Shown here: positions 52,413 to 63,300 of the stretch, piece after piece
Layout: the number at the start of each line of letters is the position of its first letter
How positions within the stretch are numbered: position 1 is the first letter of the stretch
From: SZAS-103 sp036496805
GTDB lineage: Bacteria > Pseudomonadota > Gammaproteobacteria > Xanthomonadales > Xanthomonadaceae
NCBI GenBank assembly: GCA_036496805.1
Contig: DASXKN010000006.1
Location: 20,046 to 84,045 of the forward strand
Length of the DNA stretch: 64,000 nucleotides
Reading direction: 5' to 3'
Made by a program: the position numbers and the translations under genes
The notes under the pieces: generated by a model
Told to the model about the DNA's origin: nothing
Databases searched by the model: none
What the model saw: the letters and a program-made list of their open reading frames with translations, nothing else

Positions 52413-53018
52413 TCAGTGCTGCTGCGTCTCGTTGTGCTTCTTGCGCCAGATGCGCGTGCCGTCGCGATTCTCGGTGCGCTGCACATAACGCTGTTCCCGC
52501 CAGTTGACGTTGCCATTGGCGCCGGTGTGCGCCTCGGTGCGGTCGACGTGAGATTCGCGGCCTTCAAGACCCGCCGCTTCGCTGTTGGTCAGCGACCCAT
52601 GGTCGATGCCGTTGTGGATACGTCGCTCCTGGCGGACGTCGCGGCTGACGTCGGCCTGCATGCGCTCGGAACTGCGCGAGTCCCCGTTGCCGGTCTGGGC
52701 GTCGTGCTTCTGGGTGTAGATGGCGCGGTTCGAGCGGTTCTGCATGGCCTGGATCTTCGCCTTCTCGGCGGCCGACAGCGAGCCGTTCTTCATGTCGCGC
52801 TGCTCGGTGCGGTCGATGCGCGATTCCTGGCGTTCGAGTTGCGCGGCTTCCTTGGTGGTGAGCTGACCGGACTTCAGGCCCGCGTCGATGCGCTCCTGCT
52901 GATGGACATCGCGTCGCGTCTCGGTGCCCGTGGTCTGGGCCTGGACATTGAGGGCGAAGCCGAGGCCCAGGATAATCGCTCCGTACATGGCGATGCGGTT
53001 GTGGTTGCGAACAGTCAT
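52413..53018 (-). CDS. Secreted repeat protein, copy 2 of a tandem pair
   Basis: This 201-residue protein is a paralogue of the product of 51594-52196: about two-thirds of positions look identical, including the signal peptide (NRIAMYGAIILGLGFALNVQ), IDRTEQRDM and QKHDAQTG, and SERMQADV. It carries the same internal G-L-K-S-G-Q-L-T-x-K-E-A repeats (RIDAGLKSGQLTTKEAAQLE, RIHNGIDHGSLTNSEAAGLE). Each copy has its own terminator, so each may be separately transcribed. The function is unknown. Confidence 0.7.
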   Translation of the reverse strand: MTVRNHNRIAMYGAIILGLGFALNVQAQTTGTETRRDVHQQERIDAGLKSGQLTTKEAAQLERQESRIDRTEQRDMKNGSLSAAEKAKIQAMQNRSNRAIYTQKHDAQTGNGDSRSSERMQADVSRDVRQERRIHNGIDHGSLTNSEAAGLEGRESHVDRTEAHTGANGNVNWREQRYVQRTENRDGTRIWRKKHNETQQH

Positions 53019-53268
53019 TGCGTACCTCCTTGGTTTCGGATGGCTTTACAGTGATGGCGCCCACACGGTAACGCCATGCCGTCGCGTGGAGTTGACTCCC
53101 AGTTGACTCAAGAGAAACGGGTTCAGTGTCCAGACATTGGCATCGGGTTCAGCATGCGACAGCGCAAGGCACGCGTCAGTTGCGTGCGTGCAAGCTTGTC
53201 GGGCTGCCGACGCCGGGTGAAGATGACACGACCCCTTTGATCCGCAGCTCTCGGAAGTGACCCATTCC

Positions 53269-54045
53269 ATGCCCATCGCCATCACCCGTGACGTCAGCGC
53301 CAGCCTCGCCGACTGCCAGCTTTCCTTCGTCGATCGCAGTCCGATCGACATCGCGAAGGCGAGGGCGCAGCACGAGGCCTACCGGCGCGCGCTCGAAGCG
53401 CTCGGTTGCGAGGTGATCGCGCTGCCGGCGCAGGACGCGATGCCGGACGCGGTGTTCGTCGAGGACGTGGCGGTGGTGGTCGACGAGATCGCGGTCCTCA
53501 CGCGGCCGGGAGCCGAGTCGCGGCGCGGCGAGGGCGCCACGGTCGGCGAGGTGCTCGGCCGCTACCGCGAGCTGTGCGCGATCGAGGCGCCGGGCACGCT
53601 CGACGGCGGCGACGTGATGCGCGTCGGCCGCAGCATCTATGTTGGCCAGGCGGCGCGCACGAATGCCGCAGGCATCGCCCAGCTCGCTGCCCACGTCGCG
53701 CCCTTCGGTTACACCGTACAGGCCGTGCCCACCCGCGAATGCCTGCACCTGAAGTCGGCGGTCACCCAGGTCGGCGAGGACACCTTGCTGATCCAGCCTC
53801 TCTGGATCGATCGCGAACCGTTCGCCGGCTATCGCCTGATCGAGGTCGATCCGTCCGAGGAACATGGAGCGAACGCGCTGCGGATCGGCTCCGCGGGCGT
53901 GATCCAGCCATCGAATTTCCCGCGCGCGCGCGAGCGCCTGGAACGCGCCGGCATCGCGGTCGTATCGGTCGACCTCTCGGAGCTGCAGAAGGCCGAAGGC
54001 GCGACGACGTGCTGCAGCATCGTGTTCCGCGGCGGGAAGGATTGA
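53269..54045 (+). CDS. Dimethylarginine dimethylaminohydrolase (DDAH) family enzyme
   Basis: This 258-residue guanidino-group hydrolase would convert dimethylarginine (or a related guanidine) to citrulline and dimethylamine. It has DAVFVEDVAVVVDEIAVLTR with the Glu-Asp pair, GTLDGGDVMRVGRSIYVGQA, the catalytic His in CLHLKSAV and the Cys near the C-terminus in ATTCCSIVF (Cys 248 or 249). Arginine deiminase proper is longer. The ATG at 53269 is chosen; a GTG four codons earlier is possible. Confidence 0.9.
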   Translation: MPIAITRDVSASLADCQLSFVDRSPIDIAKARAQHEAYRRALEALGCEVIALPAQDAMPDAVFVEDVAVVVDEIAVLTRPGAESRRGEGATVGEVLGRYRELCAIEAPGTLDGGDVMRVGRSIYVGQAARTNAAGIAQLAAHVAPFGYTVQAVPTRECLHLKSAVTQVGEDTLLIQPLWIDREPFAGYRLIEVDPSEEHGANALRIGSAGVIQPSNFPRARERLERAGIAVVSVDLSELQKAEGATTCCSIVFRGGKD

Positions 54046-54212
54046 TCCTCGGGTTGAAAGGATTCGCCGCCTCGCACGTCGATTCCGCAAGCCACGACGG
54101 CCCGCATCGGCGGTCGGCCGAGCACGGTTCCGCGCGGAGGCGATGGCCGTCATCGCCCGATAACGCGATGGCGATGATGCTGGATGCCTGGAAACAGAGA
54201 AGGACAGACGAA

Positions 54213-54701
54213 ATGAAGGTCAAGGTATTCAATAGTCAGGGCGCGCTGGTCGGCCCGGTCGAGTCGGATCGGGTGGTCAGGACCGACGCGCAGTGGCAGG
54301 CGCAGCTCACGCCCGCGCAGTACCGCATCGCGCGCGACAAGGGCACCGAGGCGCCGTTCTGCGGGACCCTGCTCGACAACCACATGGATGGCGTCTACGC
54401 CTGCATCTGCTGCGCGCTGCCGCTGTTCCGCTCGGACTCGAAGTTCCATTCGGGCACCGGCTGGCCGAGCTTCTTCCAGCCGATCGCGAAGGAGAACGTG
54501 GTCACCCACGTCGACCGCAGCTACGGCATGGTCCGCGAGGAAATCCTGTGCGCGCGCTGCGACTGCCACCTCGGCCACGTGTTCCCGGACGGCCCGGCGC
54601 CGACGCGGTTGCGCTTCTGCGTGAACTCGGATTCGCTGAGCTTCGTTGAGGATGCCCGGCTCGCGTCGCTGGCCGATCCCGCGGCTGCTGCTATCGTCTG
54701 A
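54213..54701 (+). CDS. msrB: Peptide methionine (R)-S-oxide reductase
   Basis: MsrB reduces methionine-R-sulfoxide in proteins. This 162-residue protein carries the zinc Cys pairs (ACICCALPLF and CARCDCHLGHVF), GTGWPSFFQPI and the catalytic Cys segment RFCVNSDSL. The N-terminus has about 30 extra residues before the core. The ATG at 54213 follows an AAGGA-like site (GAAGGACAGACGAA). No signal peptide is present, so it is cytoplasmic. Confidence 0.95.
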   Translation: MKVKVFNSQGALVGPVESDRVVRTDAQWQAQLTPAQYRIARDKGTEAPFCGTLLDNHMDGVYACICCALPLFRSDSKFHSGTGWPSFFQPIAKENVVTHVDRSYGMVREEILCARCDCHLGHVFPDGPAPTRLRFCVNSDSLSFVEDARLASLADPAAAAIV

Positions 54702-54723
54702 TAGCGATCAGGCCGCGACGCCA

Positions 54724-55308
54724 TCAGGGGTGCGCGGGCAGCCGGATCTGGCGGACTTCCTCGGCGCTCTTCAGCCGCGCTCCCTCGAAGTAACAGGCGC
54801 GCACCTCCAGGCCACGATCGCTGCGGCCAACGTAGTAGAAGCGCGGGTTCCACCAGACCGGCTTGCGGAGGGCGCGGTAGAAGCCATCGTTCTCCAGCTC
54901 CAGCAGCACGCCAATGCAGGGGAAGTCGCGTTCGCGCGCGAATGCCTCGAGCGCGTCGCAGGAACGGTTGGTGAGGTCGCGCACGAGCTTTGACTTGCGC
55001 CACGCGGTGCCGACGAAGGCGCGGAAGTAGTACATCGGCTGGCCGAAGCGCGGGATCAGCAGCGGCAGCGCGGTCGAAACCCCGGCGACGCTGCCATCGG
55101 GCGCCAGCGCGTACATCGCGACCTGGGCCAGCCGCTTCTCGGCGTCCGCCGGGTTGCCGATCGCATCGTGGGCGCGCCAGAACTGGCGGACGCGCTCGTT
55201 GTCCGCGGGCGTCATGTTCCGCCACGTGGCCACGAAACGGAACGGGCCCGTTTCGGCCTGGGCGGATGCCTCTGTTTCGGCGGGAACCGCTGCTGCGTCG
55301 TTGGTCAT
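54724..55308 (-). CDS. GNAT-like acetyltransferase-fold protein
   Basis: This 194-residue protein has an N-terminal low-complexity Ala/Glu stretch. The core has the look of a GNAT fold (RPNMTPADN-like start, LAQVAMYALAPDGSVAGVS, YYFRAFVGTAWRKSKLVRDL, FPCIGVLLELENDGFYRALR). The acceptor is unknown. The ATG at 55308 is used; a GTG at 55332 is an alternative. It is convergent with msrB. Confidence 0.6.
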   Translation of the reverse strand: MTNDAAAVPAETEASAQAETGPFRFVATWRNMTPADNERVRQFWRAHDAIGNPADAEKRLAQVAMYALAPDGSVAGVSTALPLLIPRFGQPMYYFRAFVGTAWRKSKLVRDLTNRSCDALEAFARERDFPCIGVLLELENDGFYRALRKPVWWNPRFYYVGRSDRGLEVRACYFEGARLKSAEEVRQIRLPAHP

Positions 55309-55371
55309 GGTGACGTCGTGGGTGGCGTTCACCCGGATGGTAGCAAGTCCGGTCCGCCGCAGGCCGCGACT

Positions 55372-55809
55372 TCAGCCGTCCTCGGTCTCGAATGCCGATT
55401 CGTGCAGGGCGAAGAAGGTCCAGAACGGCACGCCGCGTTCGACCCAGGCGGCGGCGGCGTCGTCGAAGATGTCCAGCAGGCGCGCGAAGTCGTCAGGCGC
55501 CAGCGCACGCAATTCGTCGGCATGGTCGAACAGGACCGCGTAACCCTGGGCCGGCAGCCACGAGAAATCGCGCACGCCCTGGATGAGGGCATCCCAGCCG
55601 CCCTGGCGGATCGAGGGCATGCCCAGGCCGCGGGCGATGCGCATGAAAGCGCTCGTCGTGTCCGAGCATTCCCACAGGTTCACATGGAGCACCAGCCAGC
55701 CGGCGTGGCAGGCCGCTGCGTCGATCGAGACCAGATCGACGTGGGTGACCAGGTACACGCCGGACGATGACGTGTCGGACGTGGCGAAATCGAAGACGGA
55801 CGAAGTCAT
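55372..55809 (-). CDS. Barstar-family ribonuclease inhibitor-like protein
   Basis: This 145-residue protein has the barstar fold signature: WLVLHVNLWECSDTTSAFMR with ARGLGMPSIRQGGWDALIQG and VRDFSWLPAQGYAVLFDHAD. Barstars bind and block barnase-like ribonucleases. No ribonuclease gene is adjacent, so it may be an immunity remnant or a regulator. The start at 55809 gives the usual length plus a short N-terminal extension. Confidence 0.75.
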   Translation of the reverse strand: MTSSVFDFATSDTSSSGVYLVTHVDLVSIDAAACHAGWLVLHVNLWECSDTTSAFMRIARGLGMPSIRQGGWDALIQGVRDFSWLPAQGYAVLFDHADELRALAPDDFARLLDIFDDAAAAWVERGVPFWTFFALHESAFETEDG

Positions 55810-56067
55810 CAGTGCACCCAGCGAGGTGCTTTTGCGGTCATTCGGATCGGCGTCCCTGCCATGCATCCCCCTTCACGATCATCCTCCGAGTATCGCCGGA
55901 TGCAAGCCCCGCGTGGGCCTTCCGCAGTCGCCGTGTCCGGCCCGCGGAGCCACACTATCGGCTGTCACCGGGCTCGCTTACAGTGGCACGAAAATCGCAT
56001 CCGGTCACCGCATGGACGCCGCCGGCGCGAACCGCAAACCGCAGCCACGTCCGGGAGCATTCGCCGC

Positions 56068-56892
56068 ATGAACTCCGATCGAAATCCCCAGGCCGAGCAG
56101 ATGGGCGACGAGTCGATGGCGCGCAACCTCGCGCACCAGGCCGACGCGATCTGGCCGCAGGAGCAGCGACTGTTCGACCGCTACGACCTGCCCGAAGCGC
56201 CGCACATACTCGACCTGGGCTGCGGCACCGGTGAGATCACCCGTCGCCTGGCTGGACGCCATCCGCGGGCGCACCTGGCCGGCATCGACATCCTCGAAGG
56301 CAATCTTGCGATCGCGCGTCGCGACGGCGCCGCATTCGCCGACCGCATCGTCTACGAGGCCGGCGACGCGTTCGCCCTGCATCATCCGGACGCCAGCTTC
56401 GATCTCGTGGTGTGCCGCCACATGTCGCAGGCGGTGCCGGACTTCCCGCTGGTGCTGGCCGAGATCACCCGCGTGCTCAAGCCGGGCGGCTGGCTGCACC
56501 TGCTGACCGAGGACTACGCGATGCTGCATGCGCCTGCCGACGGGCGCGATCCGGAATCGTTCAACCGCAACGCGATCGGCTTCCTGGGCAGCATCGGCTG
56601 CGACGGCCGCATCGGCCGGCATTCGCCGGCGCTGCTGGAGACGGCCGGCTACCGCGAGATCGCGATGGACTACGTCGTGGTCGACACCCTGCGCGTCGCG
56701 CGTGCGACCTTCGGCGGGATCATGCGGGCGTGGCGCGATGGCTATGCGGGGCCGCTGTCCGAAGCCAGCGGGCGTCCGCTCGCCGAAGTCACCGCCGATT
56801 TCGACGCGATGATCGCCGCGATCGAGACGCCGCCGCGCTACGTCGTCTGGCAGGTGCCGGTGGTTTCCGCGCGCAAGCCAAGCGCCCGCTGA
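56068..56892 (+). CDS. Class I SAM-dependent methyltransferase
   Basis: This 274-residue protein has the SAM-binding motif I in HILDLGCGTGEITRRLAG, then the acidic loop HLAGIDILEGN, FDLVVCRHMSQAVPDFP and the post-motif RVLKPGGWLHLLTEDY. The substrate is unknown; the general form is that of small-molecule methyltransferases. The ATG at 56068 was chosen as the first before the conserved core; a GGGAG is 12 bases upstream. Confidence 0.88.
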   Translation: MNSDRNPQAEQMGDESMARNLAHQADAIWPQEQRLFDRYDLPEAPHILDLGCGTGEITRRLAGRHPRAHLAGIDILEGNLAIARRDGAAFADRIVYEAGDAFALHHPDASFDLVVCRHMSQAVPDFPLVLAEITRVLKPGGWLHLLTEDYAMLHAPADGRDPESFNRNAIGFLGSIGCDGRIGRHSPALLETAGYREIAMDYVVVDTLRVARATFGGIMRAWRDGYAGPLSEASGRPLAEVTADFDAMIAAIETPPRYVVWQVPVVSARKPSAR

Positions 56893-56922
56893 GGGGCGTC
56901 GTAGCGCCAACCCGCGCGTGGC

Positions 56923-57162
56923 TCAGTGGCGGATCTCGATGGCCGGGCGCTCGTTGAGCGTCCCGTCCGGCTCGATGATGGCGAAGTGCCCGCGGCCGGG
57001 TTCGAACACCACCGGCACCGAGTCCATGAACATGGGTCGGCGGATGAACTTCAGTTCCCAGCCGAATCCTTCGATCTCGGCGAGGGTCATCCGCTGGTCG
57101 TCGTTGAGCTCGCGCTTGAGGGAGTAGCAGGACTCCCTGATCGCATGCCGTTTTTCGTTCAT
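56923..57162 (-). CDS. Small conserved hypothetical protein
   Basis: This 79-residue protein (start at 57162) reads NEKRHAIRESCYSLKRELND, then LAEIEGFGWELKFIRRPMFM and VVFEPGRGHFAIIEPDGTLN. The pattern looks like the small proteins of unknown function found in Xanthomonadales genomes. It has no membrane segment. A good ribosome site GGGAGG precedes the ATG, supporting it as real. Confidence 0.7.
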   Translation of the reverse strand: MNEKRHAIRESCYSLKRELNDDQRMTLAEIEGFGWELKFIRRPMFMDSVPVVFEPGRGHFAIIEPDGTLNERPAIEIRH

Positions 57163-57251
57163 CGGACGCCTCCCTGGACAGGGACCGTGGTGATGAGCCG
57201 TTTATCGTACGACGATTGCGCCGGGATGCAAGCTGCGGAACAGTAGCCACG

Positions 57252-58835
<1,584 letters not shown>

Positions 58836-58910
58836 AGACGCAATGCCCGCCATGATCGCCGAACGACGTGATTCGCGCGATGATGGCGCCTCGTCCAACG
58901 GAGCACGACC

Positions 58911-59465
58911 ATGGCCAGGAACGTTGCGGTGCTCGTAGGCAGCCTGCGCAAGGATTCGCTGAACCGCAAGATGGCGCACGCCCTGGTCGCGCACGCGCCG
59001 GAAGGCCTGGCGTTCTCCTTCGTCGAGATCCGCGACCTGCCGCTGTACAACCAGGACGACGACGCGGCGCCGAACGCGGCCACCGTTGCCTTCCGAGACG
59101 CGATCCGCCCGCTCGACGCGGTGCTGTTCGTGACGCCCGAGTACAACCGTTCCGTGCCCGGCGTGCTCAAGAACGCCCTCGACGTCGGCTCGCGGCCCTA
59201 CGGCCACAGCGTCTGGAGCGGCAAGCCCTGCGCGATCGTCAGCGTCTCGCCGGGCGCGGCCGGCGGCTTCGGTTCCAACCACCACCTGCGGCAGTCGCTG
59301 GTCTTCCTCGACATGCCGGCGATGCAGCAACCCGAAGCCTACATCGGCCACGCCGACAAGCTGTTCGACGCCGACGGCAACCTTGCCAATCCCGACACCG
59401 GCAAGTTCCTGGCGAAGATCATGCAGTCGTTCGCGGCGTGGATCGAACGCATCGCGAAAGCCTGA
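58911..59465 (+). CDS. NADPH-dependent FMN reductase
   Basis: This 184-residue flavodoxin-like protein has the phosphate-binding loop GSLRKDSLNRK and the flavin site PEYNRSVPGVLKNALD, followed by SPGAAGGFGSNHHLRQ. Such enzymes reduce FMN, quinones or azo compounds. The ATG is at 58911. It is convergent with the HD-GYP gene; only four bases separate their stops. Confidence 0.92.
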   Translation: MARNVAVLVGSLRKDSLNRKMAHALVAHAPEGLAFSFVEIRDLPLYNQDDDAAPNAATVAFRDAIRPLDAVLFVTPEYNRSVPGVLKNALDVGSRPYGHSVWSGKPCAIVSVSPGAAGGFGSNHHLRQSLVFLDMPAMQQPEAYIGHADKLFDADGNLANPDTGKFLAKIMQSFAAWIERIAKA

Positions 59466-59469
59466 GGCT

Positions 59470-61101
59470 TCAACTCCTGGCGTCGGCCTCGGTGCGGGCC
59501 ATGTGTTCGGCCAGCTCCGCACTCAGGCCCGGCATCTTGCGCCAGTCGATCGCGTGCAGGTCGATCTTGTCGGCGTCGAGGAAGCGCCTGGCGTAATCGA
59601 GGAAGACGCGTTCGCGGATGAAGACGTCGAACAGGTCGGCGTCGACGTGGTTGTCGTCCTTCATCCGGCCGAGGATGGTCAACGACTCGGACAGGGTCTT
59701 GGCCGGCTTGTAGGGACGATCGCGCGCGGTCAGCGCCTCGAAGATGTCGGCAATCCCCATCACCCGCGCCTGCACGCTCATCTGTTCGCGGACCAGTCCC
59801 TTCGGATAGCCGCGTCCGTCCATGCGTTCGTGGTGGCCGCCGGCGAACTCGGGCACGCGCGTCAGGTGCGCCGGCCACGGCAGCGACTCGAGCATGTCGA
59901 TGGTGAGGTTGATGTGGCGGTTGATGATCTCGCGCTCGGCGTCGTTGAGCGTGCCGCGGCGGATGGTGAGGTTCATGATCTCCTCGGCCGACAGCAGCGG
60001 GCGCTCGACGCCATCGTGGTCGCGCCAGGTCTGCTGCCCCATCGTGCGGATCGCTGCGATCGCCTCGTCCTTCATGAATTCGCCGCCGGTGTTGGAGGCG
60101 CGCACCAGCGCGCGCTCGGCGACCAGCCGGCGCACCCACTCGTCGTGCTCGTGCTGGGTGATCGTGCCTTTCAGCAGGGCGATCTGCGCGTCGCGCAGCA
60201 ACACCTCGAAGCGGGTGTCGACCAGGGCGATGCGGTCGAAGATGGTCTCGAGCTTGGTCGCCTTGTCGACCACGTGCACCGGCGTGGTGATCTTGCCGCA
60301 GTCGTGCAGCAGGCCGGCGATCTTGAGCTCGTAGCGGTCGGCCTCGCTCATGTGGAAGCCCGCCAGCGGGCCGGTGTTGTTCCACGCGGCGGCCTCGGCC
60401 AGCATCATCGTCAGCTCGGGCACGCGCTGGCAGTGGCCGGCGGTGTAGGGCGACTTTTCGTCGATCGCGGTGTTGATCAGGTTGATCAGGGCGATGAACA
60501 GCGATTCGAGCTGTTCGATCAGGCGGCGGTTGTTGAGCGCGATCGCCGCCTGCGAGGCCAGCGATTCCACCAGTTGCTGGTCGTCGATCGAGAACGCGCG
60601 CACCGAGCCGTCGGGGTTCTTCGCGTTGATCAACTGCAGCACGCCGATCACCGCGCCGCTGTGGTCCTTCATCGGCACGGTGAGGAAGGATTGCGAGTGG
60701 TAGCCGGTCTTGGCGTCGAAAGCGCGCGTGCCGGAGAAGTCGTATCCCTGCGCCGCATAGGCGTCGGGGATGTTGACGGTCTGCCCGGTGAGCGCGGCGT
60801 GGACGACGACCATGGTGTCGTTCGCGCCGCCGTCGGGCAGGTACATCGGGATCGGCGCGAAATCGATCGGCTGGCCGGTCTTGCCGCCCATGCGCCGGCC
60901 GAGGGTGTCGTTGCGCAGGACCTCGAACACCAGGCGGTCCTTGTCGACGCGGTAGAGCGTGCCGCCGTCGGCGTGCGCGAAGTCGCGCGCGGCCTCGAGG
61001 ATGCGTTCGAGCAGGCTGGCCAGGTCCGGTTCGGACGACAGCGCCGCGCCGATCGCGTTGAGGGTTTCCAGGCGCTGGATATTGGCGTCTTGGGCGGTCA
61101 T
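59470..61101 (-). CDS. GAF/HD-GYP c-di-GMP phosphodiesterase
   Basis: This 543-residue protein has an N-terminal GAF domain (about 20-180) with LLERILEAARDFAHADGGTL, KTGYHSQSFLTVPMKDH and VIGVLQLINAKN. A C-terminal HD-GYP domain follows. The HD is in LLHDCGKITTP and the GYP segment in HHERMDGRGYPKGL, preceded by SPYTAGHCQRV. These residues are intact, so hydrolysis of c-di-GMP is expected. An extra stretch of about 120 residues separates the HD and GYP parts. The ATG at 61101 begins TAQDANIQRLETLNA. Confidence 0.9.
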   Translation of the reverse strand: MTAQDANIQRLETLNAIGAALSSEPDLASLLERILEAARDFAHADGGTLYRVDKDRLVFEVLRNDTLGRRMGGKTGQPIDFAPIPMYLPDGGANDTMVVVHAALTGQTVNIPDAYAAQGYDFSGTRAFDAKTGYHSQSFLTVPMKDHSGAVIGVLQLINAKNPDGSVRAFSIDDQQLVESLASQAAIALNNRRLIEQLESLFIALINLINTAIDEKSPYTAGHCQRVPELTMMLAEAAAWNNTGPLAGFHMSEADRYELKIAGLLHDCGKITTPVHVVDKATKLETIFDRIALVDTRFEVLLRDAQIALLKGTITQHEHDEWVRRLVAERALVRASNTGGEFMKDEAIAAIRTMGQQTWRDHDGVERPLLSAEEIMNLTIRRGTLNDAEREIINRHINLTIDMLESLPWPAHLTRVPEFAGGHHERMDGRGYPKGLVREQMSVQARVMGIADIFEALTARDRPYKPAKTLSESLTILGRMKDDNHVDADLFDVFIRERVFLDYARRFLDADKIDLHAIDWRKMPGLSAELAEHMARTEADARS

Positions 61102-61280
61102 GAGGATCGGAGTTCCCGGAACGGTGGGCACGGCGGACGGGACGTCCCGCCGCCAGCATACGATGTTTGGAACGCCGTGCGCGGGGCTTTCCGGCCAGTG
61201 TCCGGACATGACGCCCGTCAGTTGCCGCGGGCAGGTCCGCGCGCTAGCGTGGCCCCTCCCGAAACCATCCGGAGATCCCC

Positions 61281-61892
61281 ATGGCCAGCCGCGACCCGCG
61301 CGTGGACGCCTACATCGCGAAGTCCGCCGAATTCGCGCGGCCGGTCCTCGTGCACCTGCGCGAGCTCGTGCACGCGGCCTGCCCCGACGTCGACGAGACC
61401 ATGAAGTGGTCGATGCCGAGCTTCACGTACGCCGGCGGCATCCTCTGCGGCATGGCGGCGTTCAAGCAGCACTGCACCTTCGGCTTCTGGAAGGGCTCGC
61501 TGATCGTCCCGACCGATGGGCAGGACAACGAGCAGGCGATGGGCCAGTTCGGGCGGATCACGAAGTTATCCGAACTGCCGTCGAAGAAGGTGCTGACCGG
61601 CTACGTCAGGCAGGCCATGAAGCTCAACGAGGAAGGCGTCAAGGTTCCCGAGCGCGTGCGCCCGGCCACGCCGCGTCCCGCGCCCGATGCGCCCGACGAT
61701 CTCGTCGCCGCACTGAAGAAGAACAAGGCTGCCCGGACGACCTTCGAGGCCTTCAGCCCGAGCTGCAAGCGCGAGTACGTCGAATGGATCACCGAGGCCA
61801 AGCGCGAGGAAACCCGCGGCAAGCGCGTTGTCCAGGCGGTCGAATGGATGGCCGAAGGCAAGCAACGCAACTGGAAGTACCAGAACTGCTGA
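61281..61892 (+). CDS. DUF1801/YdeI-like protein
   Basis: This 203-residue protein has a DUF1801 domain (VDAYIAKSAEFARPVLVHLR, DETMKWSMPSFTYAGGILCG) and a C-terminal YdeI/OmpD-associated helical segment (ALKKNKAARTTFEAFSPSCK with EYVEWITEAKREETRGKRV). The function is unknown, possibly stress related. Its stop shares one base with the following methyltransferase start (TGATG), so the two are coupled. Confidence 0.88.
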   Translation: MASRDPRVDAYIAKSAEFARPVLVHLRELVHAACPDVDETMKWSMPSFTYAGGILCGMAAFKQHCTFGFWKGSLIVPTDGQDNEQAMGQFGRITKLSELPSKKVLTGYVRQAMKLNEEGVKVPERVRPATPRPAPDAPDDLVAALKKNKAARTTFEAFSPSCKREYVEWITEAKREETRGKRVVQAVEWMAEGKQRNWKYQNC

Positions 61893-62761
61893 TGGATACC
61901 ATGCACGCAAACATCGTCCAATCCGGCGAGCCCAGTCGCACCGCCCTGCGCGTGGCCACGCTGCGCGCCGTGCACCAGCTGCTCGACGAACCGATCGTCT
62001 TCGAAGACCCGTTCGCGCTGCCGATCCTCGGTCCGCGGACCGAGGCGGAACTGCGCGAGGATCCGTTCCCGCACAACGACCCGATCTCGCGCGGCCTGCG
62101 CGCGCACCTGGTGGTGCGCAGCCGCTTCGCCGAGGACGAACTGGCGCGCGCGGTCGCCGCCGGCGTGCGGCAGTACGTCGTGCTCGGCGCGGGCCTGGAC
62201 ACCTTCGCCTGGCGCAATCCGCACGCCACCACGGGCCTGCGCGTGTTCGAGGTCGATCATCCTTCGACGCAGCGCTGGAAGCGCGGTTGCCTCGATGCGG
62301 CGGGGATGTCGCTGCCGCCGGACCTGACCTTCGCGCCGGTGGACTTCGAGCGCGCGACGATCGCGCAGGGACTGGCCGCTGCTGGCTTCCTTGCAGATGC
62401 TCCCGCCTGCTTCTCCTGGCTGGGCGTGACGATGTACCTCAGCGAGGCGGCGATCATGGAGCTGCTGGGCTTCGTCGCGCACCTGCCCGCAGGCAGCTCG
62501 ATCAGCTTCGACTATCGCGTGCCGCCATCGATGCTCGATCCGATGCAGCGCGTGGTCGGCGAAATGGCGGCGCGCCGTGCCGCCGAACTGGGCGAGCCAT
62601 GGATCTCGGCCTTCGAGCCGGACGTACTGCGCGAACGCGTCCTTGCGTTGGGCTTCGGCGAAGCCGAAACCATCGGGCCCGACGAACTCAACCGACGCTA
62701 CCTGCACCGCCGCAAGGACGGCCTGCGCACGAACGCGCGGATGATGCGCGCGCGGGTGTGA
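61892..62761 (+). CDS. LCMT/TIGR00027-type SAM-dependent methyltransferase
   Basis: This 289-residue protein resembles the leucine-carboxyl-methyltransferase-like family. It has EPSRTALRVATLRAVHQLLD, VVRSRFAEDEL, then the SAM motif QYVVLGAGLDTFAWRNP and the acidic VFEVDHPSTQRWKR. CFSWLGVTMYLSEAAIMELL is typical too. Its substrate is unknown. It overlaps the DUF1801 stop by one base; an ATG three codons later is an alternative start. Confidence 0.88.
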   Translation: MDTMHANIVQSGEPSRTALRVATLRAVHQLLDEPIVFEDPFALPILGPRTEAELREDPFPHNDPISRGLRAHLVVRSRFAEDELARAVAAGVRQYVVLGAGLDTFAWRNPHATTGLRVFEVDHPSTQRWKRGCLDAAGMSLPPDLTFAPVDFERATIAQGLAAAGFLADAPACFSWLGVTMYLSEAAIMELLGFVAHLPAGSSISFDYRVPPSMLDPMQRVVGEMAARRAAELGEPWISAFEPDVLRERVLALGFGEAETIGPDELNRRYLHRRKDGLRTNARMMRARV

Positions 62762-62841
62762 GGGCAGGGCGAACGATCAGTCCGCCTCGCGCCATGCGGG
62801 GTTGCTTCAACGTTTGCGGACCAGGCGCCCCCTGCGGCGTT

Positions 62842-63228
62842 TCATTGGCCGGCGGGCGGTTCCCACAGTTCGACCTTGTTTCCCTCGGGATCGATGACCC
62901 AGCCGAACTTGCCGTATTCGGAATCATCGATCTTGTCGAGGACGTTGCAGCCTTCCGCCCTGAGCGCCGCGACCAGCGCGTGAAGGTCTGCCACGCGGTA
63001 GTTGACCATGAACGAAGCCGTGCCCGGGGCAAACTGATCGCTTTCCTGCGAACCGATGGACCAGGCGGTCGTCCCGCCCGTGGGCTTGCCATCCGCGTCG
63101 GTCCAGTCGAACGCCGCGCCGCCCCATGCCTGGACGTCGATGCCGAGATGGCTCTTGTACCAGGCCCGCAGCGCGGCTGCGTCCTTCGCCTTGAAGAAGA
63201 TGCCGCCGATGCCGGTGACGCGCTTCAT
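62842..63228 (-). CDS. VOC (glyoxalase/bleomycin-resistance fold) protein
   Basis: This 128-residue VOC protein reads KRVTGIGGIFFKAKDAAALR, WYKSHLGIDVQAWGGAAFDW, and ends FGWVIDPEGNKVELWEPP with the conserved metal Glu. It probably dimerises to form a metal site; the substrate is unknown. The start at 63228 has GGAGG upstream. It lies next to the attC-like site at 63301 and could itself be a former cassette, though no second site was seen beyond it. Confidence 0.9.
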   Translation of the reverse strand: MKRVTGIGGIFFKAKDAAALRAWYKSHLGIDVQAWGGAAFDWTDADGKPTGGTTAWSIGSQESDQFAPGTASFMVNYRVADLHALVAALRAEGCNVLDKIDDSEYGKFGWVIDPEGNKVELWEPPAGQ

Positions 63229-63300
63229 GTGGACCTCCGATGTGCGGCGTTTTGGGGGATGCCATGGGCCCATACGCTGGGCCACACGGCCTCGCGGGCC

